38,977 bases of DNA from an uncultured Clostridia bacterium. GTDB lineage: Bacteria; Bacillota; Clostridia; Oscillospirales; Acutalibacteraceae. The DNA is taken from positions 1 through 38,977 of the forward strand of contig CANPXD010000009.1 of NCBI GenBank assembly GCA_947585615.1, in the 5' to 3' direction. This document shows positions 34,748 through 38,977 of the stretch, one piece after another; positions within the stretch are counted from its first letter, which is position 1, and each line of letters opens with the position of its first letter. The notes below the pieces were generated by a model. That model saw nothing but the letters and a program-made list of their open reading frames with translations. It was not told where the DNA came from and did no database searches. A program made the position numbers and the translations under genes.

Positions 34748-36326
34748 AATCCGGCTTTCCCTTGACGACGACGAAAGCGTCTTAACCGAAAAGGCAGCCA
34801 AAATCCTTAAAATCAACAAAAAATACATCACCTCCCTGTCGATATATAAAAAAAGTATCGATGCAAGAAACAAAGAGGATATACACTTCACCTATTCGGC
34901 AGACGTGGAAATTTCCCTTGACGAAAAACAGATAGTCTCAAAGTGCAAATCGTCAAAGGTATCCCTTGCCAAGGCGTATTTTTATAAAATTCCCGAAAAC
35001 AAACGTGCATCAAAATACCGTCCCGTTGTGGTCGGCTTCGGACCTGCCGGAATGCTTGCGGGTCTGATACTTGCCGAAGCGGGACTCAGACCGATAATTC
35101 TTGAACGCGGAAAGGATATTGACTCACGGAAGAAAGACGTCAGTCTCTTCTGGACAAAGCGTATACTGAACGAAGAGTCAAACGTACAGTTCGGCGAGGG
35201 CGGAGCAGGCACTTTTTCCGACGGAAAGCTGACAACGGGAATTAAAAGTCCGTTTATCGGGAAGGTACTTCGTGAACTTTACGAGGCAGGTGCTCCGGAG
35301 GAAATCCTCTATTCCTCAAAGCCTCACATCGGCACTGACAGACTGGCTCAAGTTGTTAAAAACATTCGTTTAAAAATCGAGAGTCTCGGCGGAAAAGTAT
35401 GCCTTGAGACACGTCTTGACAGGTTGATTGTGTATAACGGTTTTGTTCAGGGCATAACATATACTCAAAACGGAAAAACCTTCGACAGAGAAACGGACAG
35501 CGTTATTATGGCGATAGGTCACAGCGCAAGAGATACAGTTGAAATGATGTATAACCTTGGTGCCGAAATGATGCAGAAGCCTTTTTCCGTGGGTGCGAGA
35601 ATAGAACATCCGCAAAGTCTCATAAACAAAGCTCAGTACGGAAAATATGCGAATCACCCGAAGCTCGGGGCTGCTGACTACAAGCTCTCCTGCCACGGTC
35701 TGCATGAGCGCGGAGCATACACTTTCTGTATGTGTCCCGGCGGAACCGTTGTTGCGGCGGCAAGTGAAAAAGAGAGTGTTATTGTCAACGGAATGAGCAA
35801 TCTTGCAAGAGATGGTGAAAATGCAAACAGCGCGCTTTTGGTGGGCATAGAACCATGTGATTTTCCGAACGAACATCCCCTTGCGGGAATATATTATCAG
35901 CGTGAAATCGAACACAAAGCCTTTGAACTTGCAGGAGGAGACTACAAAGCGCCTGCTCAGCTTGTGGGCGACTTCCTCGCAGGCAAAGAGAGCAAGTCAA
36001 TCGGCAGTGTAAATCCAACGTGTCCCACAGGCATTACGCTTACAAGCCTTGATGAATGCCTGCCAAACAAGGTTTCGGAAACGATGAAATCCGCCATAGT
36101 TGAGATGGACAAAAAACTGAACGGCTTTAATCTCTACGATGCCGTTTTGACCGCTCCCGAAACACGAAGTTCAAGCTCGGTGAGAATTTTGAGAGATGAA
36201 TTCTGCCAATGCAATATCAGAGGCGTTTATCCCTGCGGAGAGGGCGCGGGATATGCAGGAGGAATCGTCTCCGCCGCCGTTGACGGAATCAAATGCGCCC
36301 ACGCCGTTCTATCCGACGAGCATTGA
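34731..36326 (+). CDS. NAD(P)/FAD-dependent oxidoreductase (COG2509-like)
   Basis: VVVGFGPAGMLAGLILAEAGLRPIILERG, NVQFGEGGAGTFSDGKLTTGIKSP, GVYPCGEGAGYAGGIVSAAVDGIK; overlaps the preceding gene. Confidence 0.9.
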   Translation: MIRINEIRLSLDDDESVLTEKAAKILKINKKYITSLSIYKKSIDARNKEDIHFTYSADVEISLDEKQIVSKCKSSKVSLAKAYFYKIPENKRASKYRPVVVGFGPAGMLAGLILAEAGLRPIILERGKDIDSRKKDVSLFWTKRILNEESNVQFGEGGAGTFSDGKLTTGIKSPFIGKVLRELYEAGAPEEILYSSKPHIGTDRLAQVVKNIRLKIESLGGKVCLETRLDRLIVYNGFVQGITYTQNGKTFDRETDSVIMAIGHSARDTVEMMYNLGAEMMQKPFSVGARIEHPQSLINKAQYGKYANHPKLGAADYKLSCHGLHERGAYTFCMCPGGTVVAAASEKESVIVNGMSNLARDGENANSALLVGIEPCDFPNEHPLAGIYYQREIEHKAFELAGGDYKAPAQLVGDFLAGKESKSIGSVNPTCPTGITLTSLDECLPNKVSETMKSAIVEMDKKLNGFNLYDAVLTAPETRSSSSVRILRDEFCQCNIRGVYPCGEGAGYAGGIVSAAVDGIKCAHAVLSDEH

Positions 36327-36369
36327 TGTCGCAGACACGCAACTCCGTAAACCAGTACCGATGAGAACG

Positions 36370-38016
36370 CTATTTTTCAACAATCATCAACATTCCTTCT
36401 GCGCCAATACGGCTTTCCGGCGTTGATAAAATCCCTGCGGCAATGCACGCCTCGATTGCTTTTGATAACATTCTATTACCTGCAATCAGTTCGGTATAAA
36501 TTTGATATTCATTCAGCAGGTGCTTCGGAATGTGGTTCCGCATAAACGTCGAAAGTTCTTCGGCAATTTGCTCAATCAGCGTCCCCATATCGCGATTGAA
36601 ATCAAAAGATAGATTGAAGAACTCCTTATCATTCTTCCTGTCAATCACAATCATCTTCGGCTCAATGAAAGTTCCGTTTTTGCGCAGGTAGCCGCATTCA
36701 ATTGCCTTTGCCGCTATTTCTTTTTCCGTTTCGGACAATCTATCGACTGAAATTCCGCCGATTGCTTTCAGCACCATAAGCAGCTGCGGATCTTGAGACA
36801 GATTGTGTCCGCAGTGGAAATGCGCATCCATGCGCCTGCCGTAAATATTGGATACAAATACCGACTTATACCCGCCAACCGAAGTTGAATCAATACCGTC
36901 ACTTCCATAGAAATCAAAAACGGGTTTTTGCTCGTCTGTATAGGCAACGGCGGCACAAGAGAAATTTCTTTTGACTGGCGTTATATCTGAGAAATATGTT
37001 TTTGCCAAAACTCGATTGATTCTTTCTTCAAAATCCCAAACTGTTTTGGGAATCAAAGACCACAGGATGAACCGTAAATCCTTCTGTTCGCTTAAATATG
37101 GGAAAGAAAGGATTTTCGTCTTATTTTGTTCCAGCGTGTTTTTCAGCGCATGACAAAATTCAGGTAAGTGCTTTTCATAAATTTGATTGGCAGAATCGTA
37201 TTCATCATAATCTGCCAAATGGATATTTACCGTAAACTTTCCGTTATCCGATTTTCGGAGCATCCCGTATGTTCCGTTTTCGCCGTGACATTGGATTTCC
37301 AATTCTTCTTCAATGTAGGGCATCGGAACACAAAGCTCATCGGAGAGTTCTTTGGCTGATTTGGGTTTATTTTTACATAAATAAATCAGATTTTGAGAAA
37401 ATGACCGTTCGGTTTTCGTACGGGGATCGTTTCCGCATGGATTTCCGGTTCCCGAAACAGCCAGCTTTATTGGTTTTAACACATACGTTTTTCCATTCAT
37501 CATTTCTACCTCGTTTCTAATTTGATTTCGTGCGGAAAACAAACGTTGCTTTACTGTGCTTTCCTTGGTATTCAGACTCAACGCAATGTTTTTGACGGAA
37601 AGCCCATCAAGATAGAACAGGATCATTACTTCACGGTATGCTTTTGATAAAAATGCGATCTCATGAAAGATTCTTCTTAATTGTTCTTGCTCGGCAGATT
37701 CCTCAATCAGTTTGTCGATCTCGTTTTCCTTCGATGCAACAAGAGCCAAATCGCTGTTTTCGATGCTGAAAACCAAATGTTCCGTATTTCGGCGTTGACA
37801 GCAGTCTGCGTAGACCCGTCGGGCGATTGTCCAGACAAAGGCGTAAAAGTTATCAATTTCCTCCTGCCTATGTATGGCAGATAGCACTGTAAGAATAATA
37901 TCAGAACACAGATCCTCCGCTTCGTGCGCGGTACTGCACCGATGATAAGAAAAACGAAACAGTTTATCAAGGAAATTTTTGTCGTCAAGTAATTTCAGCG
38001 CTTCGTTTGCTTTCAT
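36370..38016 (-). CDS. ECF-type sigma-70 factor fused to about 375-aa C-terminal region with winged-helix-like segment
   Basis: Sigma2 AHEAEDLCSDIILTVLSAIHRQEEIDNFYAFVWTIARRVYADCCQRRN; sigma4 LSKAYREVMILFYLDGLSVKNIALSLNTKESTVKQRLFSARNQIR; wHTH-like KSAKELSDELCVPMPYIEEELEI. Start 38016 preferred (SD AAAGGAA). Confidence 0.8.
   Translation of the reverse strand: MKANEALKLLDDKNFLDKLFRFSYHRCSTAHEAEDLCSDIILTVLSAIHRQEEIDNFYAFVWTIARRVYADCCQRRNTEHLVFSIENSDLALVASKENEIDKLIEESAEQEQLRRIFHEIAFLSKAYREVMILFYLDGLSVKNIALSLNTKESTVKQRLFSARNQIRNEVEMMNGKTYVLKPIKLAVSGTGNPCGNDPRTKTERSFSQNLIYLCKNKPKSAKELSDELCVPMPYIEEELEIQCHGENGTYGMLRKSDNGKFTVNIHLADYDEYDSANQIYEKHLPEFCHALKNTLEQNKTKILSFPYLSEQKDLRFILWSLIPKTVWDFEERINRVLAKTYFSDITPVKRNFSCAAVAYTDEQKPVFDFYGSDGIDSTSVGGYKSVFVSNIYGRRMDAHFHCGHNLSQDPQLLMVLKAIGGISVDRLSETEKEIAAKAIECGYLRKNGTFIEPKMIVIDRKNDKEFFNLSFDFNRDMGTLIEQIAEELSTFMRNHIPKHLLNEYQIYTELIAGNRMLSKAIEACIAAGILSTPESRIGAEGMLMIVEK
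37498..37512 (-). promoter_or_regulatory. Embedded SD and double ATG at sigma/C-terminal junction
   Basis: Minus strand GAGGTAGAA-ATG-ATG-AATGGA, in frame (starts 37503/37500). Confidence 0.5.
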
Positions 38017-38122
38017 TTTGTATTCCTTTGCTCCAATCATGATTGTTACGCTTATATAGTCCTCATTTTACAAATCAGGTTAGGTGAATTTTGAAAATCG
38101 TATAGTATAAAATTTTCATAAG

Positions 38123-38166
38123 AAAAGGCAGCACAGAAAGTACCTCGGATCTCTGTACTGCCTTTT
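38123..38166 (-). terminator. Hairpin terminator downstream of the edge ORF
   Basis: AAAAGGCAGcACAGA...TCTGTaCTGCCTTTT. Confidence 0.7.
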
Positions 38167-38254
38167 GCCTTTGCTAACGCCTATTCGGTTGTATTTAAAG
38201 GATGTTTTTAAATTACTTCCTTATGCGCCGATGAGAATCGGCGGTCTTTTTATT

Positions 38255-38977
38255 TCAGATTTCAACTGTTTCTTTGGCGTTTCTTTCCGAAACCACTTTA
38301 TGATACAGTTCTTCAAGTTCGGACAAATGTGTATAGTTTTCCGACTGGATGATGAGATTTTTTGCTCTTGTATACGGCTTAGTCGCTCGGCGGTATACGG
38401 AAACTGATTTTACATAGGCTTTAAGCTCTCTTCTCGCTTTAAAGCTTTCAAGGAGCGTTTTTGTTTCCCGTGACCGGATTTCCTCTCTGACGCGCTCGTC
38501 AGGCACTGCAAGTTTTTCAGCGCCGTATTTTCTGATAATCTTTGCCGCCGCTTTCTTTATTCTTGCCAATTCAATGGCGTCCGCTCTTATTTCGCGCTCC
38601 TCTTTAGTATTTTTCGGCAGATTTTTGGCTTTTTTCATTTCTTCCTTTAGGTTTTTATATTCAAAAAGCTCTCCGTGATTAAACACGTCATAGGCGCTTT
38701 CAAGCTGCTTCTGATAACGGAGCGTAGAAAACTTGTGAAGTTCTTCAAGAACAATCGGCATTGTTTCCAAGTTGTTGTTCTTTTCTCTTATTTCTCTGAT
38801 TTTCTGCTTTTCGATGCGGACTGCATCTTTTCTCTTTTGCTTTTCAGCCTCGCTTTTTTTAGGCAGGGCACGGGCAGCGTACAGAGCGGATTTATCTATT
38901 TTCTGCTTTTGCTTTCCCTCGGTTTCCCTGGCGGCATTAATGATTTCCATTGCCTCTGTCAATTCATGATCATCAAG
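38255..38977 (-). CDS. C-terminal part of a Lys/Arg/Glu-rich helical protein running off the right edge (possibly relaxase/mobilization protein tail)
   Basis: Frame stays open to the window edge (LDDHELTEAMEIINAARETEGKQ...), so the ORF-track start is not real; charged coiled-coil-like composition. Family assignment is a guess. Confidence 0.4.
   Translation of the reverse strand, partial: LDDHELTEAMEIINAARETEGKQKQKIDKSALYAARALPKKSEAEKQKRKDAVRIEKQKIREIREKNNNLETMPIVLEELHKFSTLRYQKQLESAYDVFNHGELFEYKNLKEEMKKAKNLPKNTKEEREIRADAIELARIKKAAAKIIRKYGAEKLAVPDERVREEIRSRETKTLLESFKARRELKAYVKSVSVYRRATKPYTRAKNLIIQSENYTHLSELEELYHKVVSERNAKETVEI

Noticed and set aside
35370-35915. 181-aa minus-strand ORF inside the FAD oxidoreductase
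   Set aside because: Antisense shadow of a well supported flavoprotein gene.
1-38977. tRNA/rRNA genes and CRISPR arrays
   Set aside because: None recognised by eye on either strand; a tRNAscan/CRISPR finder run would be needed to be certain.

Overview
This 39 kb window is from an AT-rich, low-GC Gram-positive chromosome, probably a Clostridia/Oscillospiraceae-like gut anaerobe (inferred from gene content, codon style and promoter style). Core genes: the N-terminus of rpoB at the left edge (minus strand, absent from the ORF track), nagB, metG-tatD, rpsO-pnp, and rpmG-secE-nusG-rplK-rplA-rplJ-rplL (minus strand, with an L10-leader-like attenuator). Accessory genes: an orphan SBP_bac_5 lipoprotein, VanZ-like protein, XRE regulators, HAD phosphatase, CAP-domain surface protein with Cys-rich repeats, GH2 beta-galactosidase, leader-controlled RsgA-like GTPase + SAM methyltransferase, Cys-type sulfatase, two ECF sigma factors fused to large C-terminal domains, GPH/MFS transporter, SDR, BioY, a PHP-histidine kinase-response regulator operon, and two FAD oxidoreductases. 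Strongest leads: (1) rplL and rpoB are about 29.5 kb apart, with a strong terminator after rplL and a separate sigma-A-type promoter before rpoB; (2) the RsgA/methyltransferase pair sits behind a leader with a 10-aa peptide ORF and mutually exclusive terminator/antiterminator pairings; (3) both ECF-fusion ORFs carry an in-frame Shine-Dalgarno + ATG at the sigma/C-terminal domain junction, and one has an ECF-type autoregulatory promoter; (4) a long hairpin in the rpsO-pnp intergenic region; (5) a BirA-box-like operator over the bioY promoter. All calls come from reading the sequence; no database search was run.
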